From contig NZ_CP155567.1 of assembly GCF_039696035.1 (NCBI RefSeq), positions 4,211,001 to 4,275,000 on the forward strand: DNA of 64,000 bases. Reading direction: 5' to 3'. The position numbers were made by a program, and so were the translations under genes. This DNA is from Microbulbifer sp. SAOS-129_SWC (GTDB taxonomy: Bacteria > Pseudomonadota > Gammaproteobacteria > Pseudomonadales > Cellvibrionaceae). Below the pieces are notes generated by a model. It was not told the origin of the DNA. It did not search any database and saw nothing but the letters and a program-made list of their open reading frames with translations. Shown here one piece after another: positions 1-8,296 of this stretch; position 1 is the first letter of the stretch, and every line of letters begins with the position of its first letter.

Positions 1-671
1 TCGTTATCGATCTTGCCGATGTTCGCGCGGAACGCGGCCTTGTCACCCAGCGGCAGATTCACCAGTGCATCGGCATTCAGGTTGTACCCCTGCGAACCCT
101 CGGTCTGGCCGAAGCTGCTGCCGACCTTCGCCTGGAACTCGCCGAGCTTGGGCTTGTGCATGATGTAACGCACGGTGCCGGCGAGCGAGCCGGAGCCGTA
201 GAGCGTACCCTGCGGTCCGCGCAGCACTTCCACCCGCTCGATATCCTTGAGAATAAAATTGCCGTACAGGGGCGTGTCGTCCACGTAAGTGGCAACCGTT
301 GGCACCGCGGACAGCGGTACATCGCCATTCGCGCCACTGTCCACGTTCATACCACGGATAATGACGCCGTTGACGGTGCCGGAATTGCGGTAGCCGCGAT
401 CCACCACGGTGAGGCCGGGAATGCTGCGCATCATTTCCGCCGCGTCGGTGACCTGCGCGGCTTCCAGATCGTCGCCGGCCACGGCCGAGATGTTGTAGGG
501 AATATCCTGCACACTCTGCGCGCGGCGCGTGGCGGTGACGATCACTTCTTCCAGCTCCGCCGTCTGCGCCAGAGAAATCTGCGGTGCGGAGAACAGCGTA
601 CCCGCGGAGACCGCAGCCACTGCCGCGGCCAGCGTTTTACGGCTAAACCCCTGTCTGCTTTGCTCTTTCAT
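1..671 (-). CDS. TonB-dependent outer-membrane receptor, N-terminal part
   Basis: The reading frame enters the window at its left edge, so only about 223 N-terminal residues are visible. It opens MKEQSRQGFSRKTLAAAV, a signal peptide ending near SLAQ (about residue 36), followed by EEVIVTATRRAQSVQDIP, the usual TonB-box/plug opening, and by plug motifs such as RGMNVDSG and VEVLRGPQGTLYGSGSLAG. The family imports siderophores, vitamins or oligosaccharides across the outer membrane using TonB energy. The substrate cannot be read from the plug. The AGTVRY form of the plug end is typical of the large marine receptor families. The start ATG lies at 669-671. Confidence 0.9.
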   Translation of the reverse strand, partial: MKEQSRQGFSRKTLAAAVAAVSAGTLFSAPQISLAQTAELEEVIVTATRRAQSVQDIPYNISAVAGDDLEAAQVTDAAEMMRSIPGLTVVDRGYRNSGTVNGVIIRGMNVDSGANGDVPLSAVPTVATYVDDTPLYGNFILKDIERVEVLRGPQGTLYGSGSLAGTVRYIMHKPKLGEFQAKVGSSFGQTEGSQGYNLNADALVNLPLGDKAAFRANIGKIDN

Positions 672-805
672 GGTTCCCTAAGCCTCTTGCTTTATTGTCC
701 GGCCACACCGCGCCGTGAGGTTGTAACGAGTGTATTTATGCTTCGCGACCAGTGACAGTGCCCGGCGCCGGTTGGCGCCGGACCACCGGCCGGGCTTTCC
801 CGCGT

Positions 806-1660
806 TCAGTCCGGCACCTTGAGCGGCCCCAGCCGCTCGTAGGCTGCGGACACTGCATCCGGCCCGTACTGCGGGTAGTGCACCCGGGCATCGCGAAAAC
901 TTTTCAGCGGCTGCCCGAGCCCTTTCATACCCCGCTCACGCACCTGCGCGACCCGGGCCAGATCGATCTCGAACGGGATCACCTCTTCGTCCGCCGACGC
1001 CTCGTGAATCACCTCGCCCTCCGGGCCGGCGATCATCGAGCGACCCACACCCCCCTGGGGGCCGGCGGCGTTCACATCGACGATATAGCACTGGTTGGTG
1101 ACCGCACTGGCACGCACGATCGCCAGTTCCTCCCTGCGGTCGATGGTGTCGGTCTTGGTCGGGTGGATGATCACCTCCGCGCCCAGCCAGGTGAGCGCGC
1201 GGGTGGTCTCCGGGAACCAGATGTCATAACAGATGGACACCCCGAAGCGCCCCACCCCGGGCACATCGAACACCAGGAACTCATCGCCGCCGGTCACGCC
1301 CTTTTCGTAGGGCAGGAACGGATAGAGCTTGCGGTAGCGGCCCACAATCTCCCCCTGCGGGTTGATCACCGGGGTGGTATTGAAAACCGCACTGCCCCGC
1401 TTTTCATACATGGAACCCGGCACCAGCCAGATACCCAGTTCCCGCGCGCTGCGACAGAAGGCCTGCTCCTCCGGCGACGGCAGTTCGCGTGCATGCTGGG
1501 TGCCGACCCCGCGCAGGGCCAGCTCGCTCAGCACGATCATCTTCACCCAGGGGTAGCGCAACTTGGTTTTCTGGATGCGCTCCAGCAGCAGCTCCAGGTT
1601 GTCTGCCTCGGCCAGCTGCAACTGCAGCGCGGCTATGCCGAAAAGTTGGTTGTTCTTCAT
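806..1660 (-). CDS. Carbon-nitrogen hydrolase (nitrilase/amidase family)
   Basis: A 284-residue nitrilase-superfamily amidohydrolase, cytosolic. The Glu-Lys-Cys triad is visible as E46 (VLSELALRG), K111 (RYRKLYPF) and C144 (SICYDIWFPE). These enzymes hydrolyse amide or nitrile bonds of small nitrogen compounds; the substrate here is not determinable. The open frame extends further upstream, but the ATG at 1658-1660 is preceded by GGGAAAGAAG and starts the family homology at once, so the upstream stretch is taken as untranslated. It is divergent from the MFS gene at 1960. The shared 300-base interval suggests a common regulator or a linked uptake/export role, which is inference. Confidence 0.88.
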   Translation of the reverse strand: MKNNQLFGIAALQLQLAEADNLELLLERIQKTKLRYPWVKMIVLSELALRGVGTQHARELPSPEEQAFCRSARELGIWLVPGSMYEKRGSAVFNTTPVINPQGEIVGRYRKLYPFLPYEKGVTGGDEFLVFDVPGVGRFGVSICYDIWFPETTRALTWLGAEVIIHPTKTDTIDRREELAIVRASAVTNQCYIVDVNAAGPQGGVGRSMIAGPEGEVIHEASADEEVIPFEIDLARVAQVRERGMKGLGQPLKSFRDARVHYPQYGPDAVSAAYERLGPLKVPD

Positions 1661-1959
1661 CGCCAGACTTCTTTCCCTTGTCGATACTGCCCGGGCAGTG
1701 TTTGTTCTGGCGATATCTTGGCCCAATCGATTGCCCCCCAATAGGTCCAGATGGCCCCGGTTCATGAGTCCACAGGGCCGCAGCCGGCAGATTGTCGTAT
1801 TGTGGATCCACAGCCGATGGCCATCTGGCCCTATTTTCACCCAACCAATCGGTTAGCGTTGCGCCAGGTAGACGCCGATTGTGCGGGCAGTAGACTGGAG
1901 CCAGGACTCGACCATGCAATCGCCAGATAACAATAAGGGCCGGGCCCGCAGGAGAGACC
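1661..1959. promoter_or_regulatory. Divergent intergenic region
   Basis: A 299-base stretch between two divergently transcribed genes with no supported ORF of its own. It must hold both promoters. No confident -35/-10 pair or operator palindrome was found by eye. A purine-rich ribosome binding site (GCAGGAGAGACC) ends the interval directly before the ATG at 1960. Confidence 0.4.
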
Positions 1960-3201
1960 ATGAGTGAAAACGCAGAAAGTCTGGTAAGTCCGCCACTGGA
2001 GCACGATGCGCTCGCGCAGAAAACATTGCGCGGGCTCGGCAAGGCTGCCCCGCAGGGGTGGGTGGCGAGTATTCTGCTCGCATTCCTGTCTTCCGCAGGC
2101 CTCTACTATGTGAATATCTTTCCGGTGATCGTCGATTCACTGATGGCCGGTGCCGGCCTCAGCGCCGCCCAGGCGGGCGAGGTGACTTTTGCCAACACCA
2201 TCGGCGCGGTCATCGGCGCCTTTACCATCTCCCTGCTGGTGAAAAGAATCCCCCGCTGGAAGCCGGTGGCACTGGCACTGCTGCTGTGTTCCATCGGCAT
2301 GGACACGCTGACCATCTATCTGGCCAACCTGCACTTGCTGGTGCCGCTGCGGCTGGGACACGGCCTGCTCGGCGGCGCGCTGGTGGGGCTGGGCTTCGCC
2401 GCGATCGCGCGCAGCGGGGTCGCCGGGCGCGCTTACAGCATGGTGTTGCTGGTGCAGTACACCGGCGGCGCCCTGGGGCTGGGACTCCTGCCCGGGCTGG
2501 TGGAGCAATACGGCACCTATGTGCCCTTCTACGCGCTGATCACCTTCAGCGCCATCACCCTGTGCATGCTGCCCTTCCTGAGCGATTACCCGCTGCCGGC
2601 GCAACGGCCCGGTGACGACAGCGCGCAGACCGCACCCGCACAGAAGGTCGCCATGGCACCGATACTGATTACGCTGGCGGCACTGTTCTGTTTCCAGTTC
2701 GCCAATATGGCCCTGTTTGCGTTTATTTTTGATCTGGGCAAATCCTTCGGCTTGCCGCTGGCGTTTATCAGTCACACGCTGTTCTGGGCCAACCTGATCG
2801 CCATTGGCGGCGCCGCCCTGGCCGCCTATACCGGCCAGCGCTATGCGCTGGCCATGCCACTGGGCATCGCCCTGCTGATCACGCTGGCGGGGCTGGCGAT
2901 GTTCGCGTTCAGCGGCAGCCGGCCGGTATTTATTATCGCCAATATCGCCACCGGCATGACCTGGGCTTTCTGTGTGCCCTACCTGCTGACCATCGCCTCG
3001 CGTTTTGACAGTGCCGGGCAGATGGGTGCCTTCGGCGGCTTCGCCTCCAAGATGGGCCTCGCCTGCGGGCCGCTGCTGGCCGGGCATTTTATTTCCGCCG
3101 GCGGCAGTTACACGCAGCTGGTGTGGATAACCTGCGGCATGCTGGTGTTGTGTTTGGGGGCGCTGCCGGCGGCGGCGCGGCTGGATCGAGTGCGAGGGTA
3201 A
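1960..3201 (+). CDS. Major facilitator superfamily transporter
   Basis: A 413-residue inner-membrane protein with about 12 hydrophobic segments, the usual MFS length. A loop with basic residues (LLVKRIPRWKP, about residues 88-98) follows the second membrane segment, as in MFS motif A. A central hydrophilic loop (about residues 205-230, rich in Q, A and D) separates the two six-helix halves. GGALVGLGFAAIARSG resembles the conserved TM4-5 region of YbfB/YjiJ-like or cyanate-type carriers. Substrate unknown. The start has a strong ribosome binding site (AGGAGAG). It is divergent from the nitrilase gene. Confidence 0.85.
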   Translation: MSENAESLVSPPLEHDALAQKTLRGLGKAAPQGWVASILLAFLSSAGLYYVNIFPVIVDSLMAGAGLSAAQAGEVTFANTIGAVIGAFTISLLVKRIPRWKPVALALLLCSIGMDTLTIYLANLHLLVPLRLGHGLLGGALVGLGFAAIARSGVAGRAYSMVLLVQYTGGALGLGLLPGLVEQYGTYVPFYALITFSAITLCMLPFLSDYPLPAQRPGDDSAQTAPAQKVAMAPILITLAALFCFQFANMALFAFIFDLGKSFGLPLAFISHTLFWANLIAIGGAALAAYTGQRYALAMPLGIALLITLAGLAMFAFSGSRPVFIIANIATGMTWAFCVPYLLTIASRFDSAGQMGAFGGFASKMGLACGPLLAGHFISAGGSYTQLVWITCGMLVLCLGALPAAARLDRVRG

Positions 3202-3234
3202 TTCTGGTACGGTGGTTGGCGGCGGGGTGGGTTG

Positions 3235-3369
3235 GACGAACACAAGGTTCGCCCCTACGGAAGCAGATTTTTTGATCTATTCAAAACATAGTGCCATACG
3301 TGCCCTGTAGCGCCTATGTTTAAAAGGACTCCGCAAATGGATCTGTAGGGGTGAACCTTGTGTTCGCCC
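3235..3369. repeat. Left REPIN (two inverted REP sequences)
   Basis: Two REP palindromes in opposite orientation, at 3235-3260 and 3344-3369, each with the core stem GCGAAC/GTTCGC (first copy starts ACGAAC; second has GTGAAC) and loop ACAAG, and a CCCCTAC tail facing inwards. The 80-base centre is an imperfect reverse complement of the centre of the REPIN at 3977-4113 (best at 3283-3312 against 4034-4063). The pair brackets a RAYT gene. REPINs are non-autonomous elements mobilised by RAYT proteins. Confidence 0.9.
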
Positions 3370-3389
3370 GAATCGGGGCCGGCACAAAA

Positions 3390-3935
3390 CTATAATTCCG
3401 GTTCCACAGCAACATAGAGCTTATCCAACGCCCACTGCAGCGGATTATTGCGGATATATTCCCGGATCAATGACAATTCCGTTTCACTGCGAATCACCCG
3501 ATCCCAGTAATTGCGCTGCCACAGCTTGCCCGGAAACGACGGCCAGCTCCGCGCTTTGACACCGGCCGTATATTCACGGGTGGTGATGGATTTGAACGCC
3601 TGCAGAATTCTTCCCAGTGGGGCGTAATTGGCGACATCTGAACTCCCAGGCACCGTATCTTCTTTGTCGGGTAGGGCAATAACGCCATGGATATGGTTCG
3701 GCATTATGACGAATTCATCGAGTATTACTTGCGGAAACCGACTTGGAATTTTCAGCCAATGGTCGGCGACCATACGCCCCGCAGTGTTCAATTGCATTGC
3801 GCCATCGCGAACCTCACCGAGCAGGCAGTGTTTATGCTGGATACAGATGGTGATGAAATAGGCTCCGGTATTGGAGTAGTCGTAGTTTTTCAGGCGAATG
3901 GATTTGCGCTGTTTGGCCGGTGGGGGAAAGTCCAT
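3390..3935 (-). CDS. REP-associated tyrosine transposase (RAYT, TnpA_REP family)
   Basis: 181 residues. It has the Y1/HUH transposase layout of the IS200/IS605-related RAYT family: strand YFITICIQ (about 26-33), the HUH motif MPNHIHGVI (H81, H83) and catalytic tyrosine Y143 in RNYWDRVIRSE, followed by the family ending REYIRNNPLQW. RAYTs cut single-stranded DNA at REP hairpins. The open frame reaches 4013, but the ATG at 3933-3935 has a perfect GGAGGAAAA ribosome binding site and begins the family homology (MDFPPPAKQRKSIRLKNYDYS), so it is chosen. REPINs lie on both sides within 50 bases. All catalytic residues are present, so it is probably functional. Confidence 0.93.
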   Translation of the reverse strand: MDFPPPAKQRKSIRLKNYDYSNTGAYFITICIQHKHCLLGEVRDGAMQLNTAGRMVADHWLKIPSRFPQVILDEFVIMPNHIHGVIALPDKEDTVPGSSDVANYAPLGRILQAFKSITTREYTAGVKARSWPSFPGKLWQRNYWDRVIRSETELSLIREYIRNNPLQWALDKLYVAVEPEL

Positions 3936-3976
3936 TTTTCCTCCGGTTTGGGTTATTTGTGGCTGATGGTTGGGGT

Positions 3977-4113
3977 GGGCGAACACAAGGTTCGCCCCTA
4001 CAGATCTACTCACGAAGTCTCTTTAACCGTACTCGCTACAGGGCACGTATGGCACTACGTTTCAAATAGAATATAGAAAGCCATTTCTGTAGGGGCGAAC
4101 CTTGTGTTCGCCC
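3977..4113. repeat. Right REPIN (two inverted REP sequences)
   Basis: REP copies at 3977-4003 and 4087-4113 face each other with cores GCGAACACAAGGTTCGC and its reverse complement. The centre is, allowing small differences, the reverse complement of the left REPIN centre, so the two REPINs form a long inverted repeat around the RAYT gene. Confidence 0.9.
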
Positions 4114-4135
4114 GGGTCGCTACCGCCGCAGCCCA

Positions 4136-5938
4136 CTACTCCCGCGCCAGCAACCCGGTATCGATTAACTGCCCGGTTTCGCCGAACCACTTGATGCGGT
4201 GCTCGTCGATGACCACGTGGAAACTGGCCTTGCGGCCATAGGACCAGTTGCGCCACTGGCGTACCCACATGTCGCCGTCGAGCCACCAGCGGCCGGTATC
4301 GGTTTCATCCACATCCACGTCGTTGCGCGAGTAGCCGAGCATGGTGCCGTCGGCCATCAGTTGTACGCGGTAGGACTCGCCCAGTGCATTGGTACCGAGC
4401 AGCACGGCGCCGGGGAATTCGTTGCGCAGGTCGGCGGCATACAGACGGCGGCCGCGGGCCGTCGGCAGCGTTTCCTCGCCCTGGGACACCTCGCCGTTGA
4501 TCAGTTGCGCGAGTATGCGCACGCCGGCTTCGATACGTTCGGCGTCGATGGCGGCGAAACCGATCCGCAGCGCATTGCAGTCACGCACCCGCTCCAGCAG
4601 CAGACCCTGCTGCTCCGCCTGCTTGCGGATCTGCTCGGCACGGATGTGTTCGGGCAGTTCCAGCCAACAGGCGGTGCCACAACTGGCGCGACGCGCCTGC
4701 AGCTTGGGCAGGTGGTGCATCAGCGCCTCGCCCAGTGCGACCCAGCGCTTGCGCAGCTGGCGGGTGATGCGGAAGCTGGCGGCGTCGAGGTGGCCGGAGC
4801 CGATAAACTTGGCCAGCAGCCGCTGGTTGATGGCCGGCACCCGCTCGCGCAATGTGTAGCGCAGCGCGCGCAGGCGCTGGATTACCGGCTTGGGGGCAAC
4901 CACGAACGCCAACTGCATGCCCGGGTCGATGACTCGCGGAAACTGGTAAAGATAGATCACTGACTCGCCGCCGTTGAGACTTTTCAGCGGCGGCAGTGGG
5001 CTGCCGTGGTAACAGAATTCATGTTCGCAGTCGTTTTCGATAATCACCGCGCGGTCGGCGGCGGCGCCTTGCAGCAATTCCCGGCGGCGCTGCAGGCTGG
5101 TGGTCACCGCGGTGGGGTTGTGGGCGTTTGGCTGCACAAACCAGCAGTCGCTGCCGACAAACTGTTCTGCCCGCGGGCCATCGCCATCCTGGGCGACCGC
5201 CTGCACGCTGGCGCCGGTGCGGCGGAAGATCTCCTCGGTTTCGCTGCAGCCCGGCAGCGCCATACCGAGACTGCGGCCGCCGCCGAGCAGCAGCTCACCG
5301 AGCAGGTAGCAGGCCTGCTGCAGGCCGCTCGCCAGCAGCACCTGCCCCGTCTCCACATAAATGCCGCGACGCGGCAGCAGCCGCGTGCAGATCTGCTCCA
5401 CCAGCTGGCGATCGTCTTCGTTGGCGCCGAGCGTCGCCCACTGCGCGACTTCGCGGCCGCTGTAGATATCCCGCGTGCACTCGCGCCACTCGGCGCCCGG
5501 GTACAAGTGCGGATCGTACTCGTTGCTGACAAGTGGAAACGGGTATTGCAGCCAGTTGGCGGGGCGCGACTGCAGCGCGCGGCGGCTGATCGAGACCGGG
5601 TTACAGTGTTCGCGCCAGAAGGCGCGGTCCACGTCACTGCCGGCGCCGGTAGCCATGGCCTCGGCGTGGCTGATAATACCCTGTTCGCGCGCGGTCTCGG
5701 TGACGTAGAAGCCGCTGCGTTCACGCGTGGTAAGGAAACCATCGTCTACCAGCTGCTGGTAGGCGAGCACCACGGTATTGCGGGCGACCGACAACTGCTC
5801 CGCCATGCGCCGCGAAGAGGGCATCTTGTGGCCGGCGGGGATACTGCCGGACAGTATCCCCTGGATGATTTTTTCGCGTATCTGGCTCTGCAGGCTTTTA
5901 TCCGCCCGGGTGTCCAGCACGATCAGAGATTCCGTCAT
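4136..5938 (-). CDS. MocR/GabR-type regulator with degenerate PLP site and C-terminal extension
   Basis: 600 residues. Residues 1-80 form a GntR winged helix (VARNTVVLAYQQLVDDGFLTT, then RSGFYV). Residues about 130-475 are a fold-type I aminotransferase-like domain (LLASGLQQA, QPNAHNPTAVTTS, PLPPLKSLNG). Residues about 490-600 form an extra domain rich in W and G (GRWWLDGDMWVRQWRNWSYG). The residues that should hold PLP are replaced: IEDDYD is ENDCE (N302, C304) and the Schiff-base lysine of SK is R335 (LYQFPRVIDPG), at the exact 33-residue spacing known for GabR Asp279-Lys312. MocR proteins usually sense PLP-linked amines such as GABA. This one probably cannot form the aldimine. It ends just after a REPIN. 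Confidence 0.85.
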   Translation of the reverse strand: MTESLIVLDTRADKSLQSQIREKIIQGILSGSIPAGHKMPSSRRMAEQLSVARNTVVLAYQQLVDDGFLTTRERSGFYVTETAREQGIISHAEAMATGAGSDVDRAFWREHCNPVSISRRALQSRPANWLQYPFPLVSNEYDPHLYPGAEWRECTRDIYSGREVAQWATLGANEDDRQLVEQICTRLLPRRGIYVETGQVLLASGLQQACYLLGELLLGGGRSLGMALPGCSETEEIFRRTGASVQAVAQDGDGPRAEQFVGSDCWFVQPNAHNPTAVTTSLQRRRELLQGAAADRAVIIENDCEHEFCYHGSPLPPLKSLNGGESVIYLYQFPRVIDPGMQLAFVVAPKPVIQRLRALRYTLRERVPAINQRLLAKFIGSGHLDAASFRITRQLRKRWVALGEALMHHLPKLQARRASCGTACWLELPEHIRAEQIRKQAEQQGLLLERVRDCNALRIGFAAIDAERIEAGVRILAQLINGEVSQGEETLPTARGRRLYAADLRNEFPGAVLLGTNALGESYRVQLMADGTMLGYSRNDVDVDETDTGRWWLDGDMWVRQWRNWSYGRKASFHVVIDEHRIKWFGETGQLIDTGLLARE

Positions 5939-6035
5939 CGTTCTTTTTATTGGCGGCGGTGCGAAACCAGGCCTTTATCATGGTGTGCGGAAATAATGCC
6001 CTTATCGCCGCGCGTAAATCAAGCACGCGGCACTG

Positions 6036-6617
6036 TCAGCCCTCCGCCTTCAGCTCCTTGCGCAGACGCAGGGCCAGCCAGATCATCGACAGGCCAAACA
6101 GGATGGCGTAGCCACCGATCAGCCATACCAGCGCCAGCGCGCCGGCGCCGGGGTTGATCAGGATGGCGGCACCGAACAGCACCGACAGCATACCGGCGGC
6201 GATCAGCAACCACTCGCGCTGGATTTCGCCGCGCAGGCGCACCGCGCCGATGATTTCAAATGCGCCGCGCACCAGTGCCCAGCTGCCGATAAAGATAACC
6301 AGTACCAGTGCGGTAACCTGGGGGTAGGCGAAGGTGACAATACCGGCGGCCACGCTGATCAGTCCGGCGATGATCAGCCACCACAGCGGCGTGGCCTGAT
6401 GCCGGCCAAGCACGGCGGCAATCAGCGTGAAAAAGCCGTCCAGCAAGGCGTAAACACCAAACAGGATTACCAGTGTCAGCAGCGACAGCCCCGGCCACAC
6501 AAACGCCAGGATGCCGAAGATCACCGCACAGATGCCGCGCAACAGCAGCAGCCACCAGTTCTCGGATAGCACCCGCAGTATCGGGCCGATGGCATAGTGA
6601 GAAGTATTGCTAGTCAT
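6036..6617 (-). CDS. HdeD-like membrane protein (DUF308)
   Basis: 193 residues with six hydrophobic helices arranged as three hairpins, and repeats such as GVYALLDGFFTLIAAVLG, FIGSWALVRGAFEIIGAVRLR and WLIGGYAILFGLSMIWLALRLR. This is the pattern of the HdeD/DUF308 family (acid-resistance membrane protein in E. coli). It is an inner-membrane protein; the molecular function is unresolved in the family. The C-terminus is a short basic tail (RLRKELKAEG). It lies between the MocR-type gene and the aminotransferase gene on the same strand, with gaps too long to argue for one operon. Confidence 0.85.
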   Translation of the reverse strand: MTSNTSHYAIGPILRVLSENWWLLLLRGICAVIFGILAFVWPGLSLLTLVILFGVYALLDGFFTLIAAVLGRHQATPLWWLIIAGLISVAAGIVTFAYPQVTALVLVIFIGSWALVRGAFEIIGAVRLRGEIQREWLLIAAGMLSVLFGAAILINPGAGALALVWLIGGYAILFGLSMIWLALRLRKELKAEG

Positions 6618-6864
6618 ACTGCGATTCCCCTTGGACCATGCAAACGTTATTTAAGGGTCAACGGACGCGTACAACCAGTTTTTTCTGGAAAATTATTCCA
6701 CCGTGGGGCGGCGGACAAAAAAGTACGGCCCGTGGACGCGATCGACAGTCGACTCTGCAGAGACTGGGATCACAACCACGGGCCGCTTACTGTAAGTGTA
6801 GACGCTGGCGCCGAAAGTCCAGTATTTTTGCGCCGGCCGCCGAGCGACCGGGCGCAGCCGGGCG

Positions 6865-8175
6865 TCAGAGCCCGCTGATCACACCGCGCAGTTTTTCCAC
6901 GATAGTGTCGATCTCGTGGCTTTCGATAATCAGCGGCGGAGACATGCACAGCGCATCGCCGATACCGCGCGCCATCACGCCCGCTTCCCAGGCCATTCCG
7001 GACACCTTGCCACCGAAGCGGCCCTTCAGGTCTGCCGGTGCGCGCAGTTCGATCGCGCCGACGAGGCCGTAGTTGCGCACATCGATAACCTGGTCGAGAT
7101 CGGCGAGGCTGTGCAGCGCCTTTTCCCAATATGCGCCGATATCGCCACTGGCACGGGTCAGCAGGCCCTCGCGCTCGTAGATGTCCAGCGTCGCCATACC
7201 CGCGGCACAGGCCACTGGGTGCGCGGAGTAGGTGTAACCGTGGTAGAACTCGACACCGCCCTCCGGCGCCGCATCCATAACGGTCTTGTAGATTTCGTCT
7301 TTGACGAACACCGCACCCAGCGGCACCGTGGCGTTGGTGATGCCCTTGGCGGAGGTGATCATGTCCGGCGTGACGCCCCACTCGATGGAGGCGAACGCGG
7401 AACCGGTGCGGCCCCAGCCGCTGATCACTTCGTCGAAAATCAGCAGCAGGTCGTGCTGGTCGCAGATTTCGCGCAGACGCTGCAGGTAGCCTTTCGGCGG
7501 CAGAATGACACCGCCGGCACCGGCGAACGGCTCGACGATAACCGCGGCAATCTGGTCGGCGCCGTGGAAGTGCACCAGGCGCTCCAGGTCTTCCGCCAGT
7601 TCCACGCCGTGCTCCGGCAGGCCCTTGCTGAAGGCATTGCGCTCGATATCCAGCGTATGGCGCAGGTGGCTGGATTTCACCCGCTGGCCAAATGCCTGGT
7701 AATTGGGCGCGATACCGCCGACCGAGATACCGCCGAAGTTGACCCCGTGGTAGCCCTTGTCGCGGCCGATAAACATGGTGCGGGTGCCCTTGCCGCGGGC
7801 GCGCTGGTATTGCAGGGCAATTTTCAGTGCACTCTCCACCGCCTCGGAACCGGAGTTGCCGAAGAACACGTGGTTGAGACCGTCGGGGGTGTGTTTTACC
7901 AGGCGCTCGGAATACTCAAAACTCAGCTCGTGGCCGAAGTTGAAGATCGAGCTGTAGTCGAGTTTCTTCGCCTGCTGGTGAATGGCATCGGCAATTTCCG
8001 AGCGGCAGTGACCGGCGTTGGAACACCACAGGCCGGCGGTGGCATCGATAATCTGGCGACCGCTCTTCTCGGTTAAATAGATCCCCTCGGCACTCTCGAC
8101 AATCCGCGGCGCGGCCTTGAACGAGCGGTTGGGGGTAAAGGGCATCCAGAAAGCATCAGTTTTCAATTCGGACAT
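6865..8175 (-). CDS. Class III omega-amino acid:pyruvate aminotransferase
   Basis: 436 residues, a full-length PLP-dependent class III aminotransferase. Seen: GSEAVESALKIA (108-120), GYHGVNFGG (141-149), D248 in LLIFDEVISGWGRTG (pyridine-nitrogen contact) and K277 in TSAKGITNATVPLGAV (Schiff base). The start MSELKTDAFWMPFTPNRSFK and FFGNSGSEA closely resemble beta-alanine/omega-amino acid:pyruvate transaminases, which move the terminal amino group of beta-alanine, GABA or diamines to pyruvate. The semialdehyde formed would be oxidised by the dehydrogenase encoded just upstream on the same strand (8297-9742). The genes are 121 bases apart with a REP copy between, so the mRNA may be shared. Confidence 0.9.
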   Translation of the reverse strand: MSELKTDAFWMPFTPNRSFKAAPRIVESAEGIYLTEKSGRQIIDATAGLWCSNAGHCRSEIADAIHQQAKKLDYSSIFNFGHELSFEYSERLVKHTPDGLNHVFFGNSGSEAVESALKIALQYQRARGKGTRTMFIGRDKGYHGVNFGGISVGGIAPNYQAFGQRVKSSHLRHTLDIERNAFSKGLPEHGVELAEDLERLVHFHGADQIAAVIVEPFAGAGGVILPPKGYLQRLREICDQHDLLLIFDEVISGWGRTGSAFASIEWGVTPDMITSAKGITNATVPLGAVFVKDEIYKTVMDAAPEGGVEFYHGYTYSAHPVACAAGMATLDIYEREGLLTRASGDIGAYWEKALHSLADLDQVIDVRNYGLVGAIELRAPADLKGRFGGKVSGMAWEAGVMARGIGDALCMSPPLIIESHEIDTIVEKLRGVISGL

Positions 8176-8226
8176 TTTTTCGCTCCGTGATTTTCCGGGT
8201 AATCAATGAGAATTTTCCGGGTCTTC

Positions 8227-8253
8227 GGGCGGACACCAGGTCCGCCCCTACAG
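8227..8253. repeat. Solitary REP sequence
   Basis: One copy of the dispersed palindrome, with stem GCGGAC/GTCCGC, loop ACCAG and tail CCCCTACAG. It lies between the dehydrogenase and aminotransferase genes and may act as an mRNA-stabilising or processing hairpin in a shared transcript. Confidence 0.85.
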
Positions 8254-8296
8254 AAACAGCTTTTGACTTTGCGGTTGCTGCAACGCTTAACGCGGA

